From: an uncultured bacterium
Lineage (GTDB): Bacteria > Chloroflexota > Anaerolineae > J036 > Brachytrichaceae
Length of the DNA: 58,493 bases
Assembly: GCA_903921365.1 (NCBI GenBank)
Contig: CAIXPS010000014.1
Span: 1 to 58,493 of the forward strand
Reading direction: 5' to 3'
The notes beneath the pieces were generated by a model. It did not search any database and was not told the origin of the DNA. It saw only the letters and a list, made by a program, of their open reading frames with translations. A program made the translations under genes and the position numbers. The stretch's first letter is position 1; every line of letters begins with the position of its first letter. Below, piece by piece: positions 57,723 through 58,493 of the stretch.

Positions 57723-58493
57723 CTATCGTTCGCGCAGAATCACGATGGCCTTCTGGCGGATGATGGGTTGGGTCGCTAATGCTCCGCTGAATACCGCCGC
57801 GAAACAGACCATTGCGATGATCAATCCCGCCGTGTTGAAGTCAAATGCCAGCAGGAAGGGCTGGTCGCTCTGAAGCCGCTGGCTCAATACGAAGGCGTAG
57901 CCCAGGATTGTCCCCGCTGTGATGCCGGCAAGCCCGGCGGCCAGCGTGGTGATCACAGACTCGCCGATAAACACGCCGCGCAGCGACCCCTTGGCCGCGC
58001 CGATGGCTTTGAGCATTCCGATCTCGAGGCGTCGTCCCATGACCGCGGTATACATGACTGCGAGCACGCCGACGATGGCTGTAATCATTGATAGACCGGT
58101 CAGCAGCACGATGAACACGCGGCTTTGCGAAAGCGCCGCTCGCGCCGTCGCGACCGACTCGGACGTCGCCGTAAGGCTCATGCTGTTGTTTGTGCCCAGA
58201 TAACTGCGCAACTCGCGAATCAGCATGCCCTGGTTAACGCCGGGCTGAACGGTTGCAAGTAAGCGGCTGAGCACATTGGCAGTCTTATCGACCGCGCCAT
58301 TGGCCGGGTCGTTGTTCAACTCGCGGTAGGTGTCAAGACTCATCAACACGCCGCTGTTGTTGGCATCACTGCTGTTGCGCGTGAAGTAGCGGCTGAAGCC
58401 TGGGATGCGCGAAGCCACAGCGATGATCGTCATGCTGAGTTGATGATCTGTTCCGTTGCCTTGTGCCAGCAGCGTATCCCCTACGTGCAAGTC
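57723..58493 (-). CDS. MacB/FtsX-type ABC transporter permease, C-terminal part
   Basis: The frame is open to the end of the window, so the N-terminus is missing. The visible part has an extracellular MacB-like region (SRIPGFSRYF, TANVLSRLLATVQPGVN) and three spans with the typical FtsX segment AVMGRRLEIGMLKAIGAAKGSLRG between the first and second, and the final FSGALATQPIIRQKAIVILRE. It is the membrane part of an export or mechanotransmission ABC system. Two adaptor genes follow at once on the same strand; an ATPase gene is expected outside the window. Confidence 0.9.
   Translation of the reverse strand, partial: DLHVGDTLLAQGNGTDHQLSMTIIAVASRIPGFSRYFTRNSSDANNSGVLMSLDTYRELNNDPANGAVDKTANVLSRLLATVQPGVNQGMLIRELRSYLGTNNSMSLTATSESVATARAALSQSRVFIVLLTGLSMITAIVGVLAVMYTAVMGRRLEIGMLKAIGAAKGSLRGVFIGESVITTLAAGLAGITAGTILGYAFVLSQRLQSDQPFLLAFDFNTAGLIIAMVCFAAVFSGALATQPIIRQKAIVILRER

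Overview
The window is GC-rich, mostly coding DNA that looks like a member of the Chloroflexota. The main clues are a secreted protein ending in FLPHILR, which resembles the FLP/YLP-type C-terminal tail common in secreted proteins of that phylum, a Gram-positive-style LPXTG protein with its own sortase, lipoprotein signals, and no TonB/SusCD outer-membrane system. A heme A synthase and a c-type cytochrome point to aerobic respiration. The taxonomic call is an inference from these traits. No rRNA, tRNA or CRISPR array was seen.

Layout. 1-2.0 kb: end of an alkaline-phosphatase-superfamily membrane protein and a membrane-linked methyltransferase. 2.1-11.7 kb: a URO-D-family gene with a small helical partner, sugar-catabolism genes (TIM-barrel isomerase, zinc dehydrogenase, GH51 arabinofuranosidase), msrA, modBA without modC, a PadR regulator and a second URO-D-like gene. 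11.8-17.7 kb: ctaA, a creatininase-like hydrolase, and an OmpR-type two-component pair divergent from a two-domain esterase lipoprotein. 17.8-23.9 kb: GH95 fucosidase, MFS transporter, TIM-barrel isomerase, and an SMP-30 lactonase. 24-28.7 kb: a secreted alpha/alpha-barrel protein, then an AT-rich pair (sugar epimerase and GT2 glycosyltransferase) that looks imported. 28.7-33.7 kb: a GH116-like glycosidase and two divergent URO-D-family genes. 33.8-38.2 kb: a signalling operon with a CarH-like cobalamin-binding protein, a helical protein, a REC-PAS-GAF-GGDEF regulator and a histidine kinase. 38.2-39.3 kb: a decayed IS630-type transposase. 39.3-43 kb: CsbD-like protein, LPXTG protein, sortase and an AI-2E-family membrane protein. 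43-46.9 kb: aldo/keto reductase, NarL-type two-component pair and a cytochrome c lipoprotein. 46.9-55 kb: a second sugar-acid block (enolase-superfamily dehydratase, SDR, DHDPS-type aldolase, GH13 enzyme, fifth URO-D gene, SDR, sialidase-like protein). 55-58.5 kb: two efflux adaptors and the end of a MacB/FtsX-type permease.

How it fits together. Most of the window reads as a scavenging locus for complex plant- or algal-type glycans: exo-acting glycosidases (arabinose, fucose, possibly sialic acid and glucose), an esterase, one MFS importer, and oxidoreductases, isomerases, a dehydratase and an aldolase for the released sugars. Interleaved are five URO-D-superfamily proteins, three with an HxCG motif like the zinc ligands of corrinoid methyltransferases. 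This suggests, but does not prove, demethylation or another C1 transfer on methylated substrates. One of them heads the operon with the cobalamin sensor-like protein and the c-di-GMP signalling pair, the strongest candidate here for an undescribed system: a cobalamin- or light-sensing module without its own DNA-binding domain.

Several non-coding signals recur: a PadR-type palindrome at two sites, a roughly 20-bp dispersed repeat sitting at gene ends, and long hairpins between convergent genes or over a start codon.
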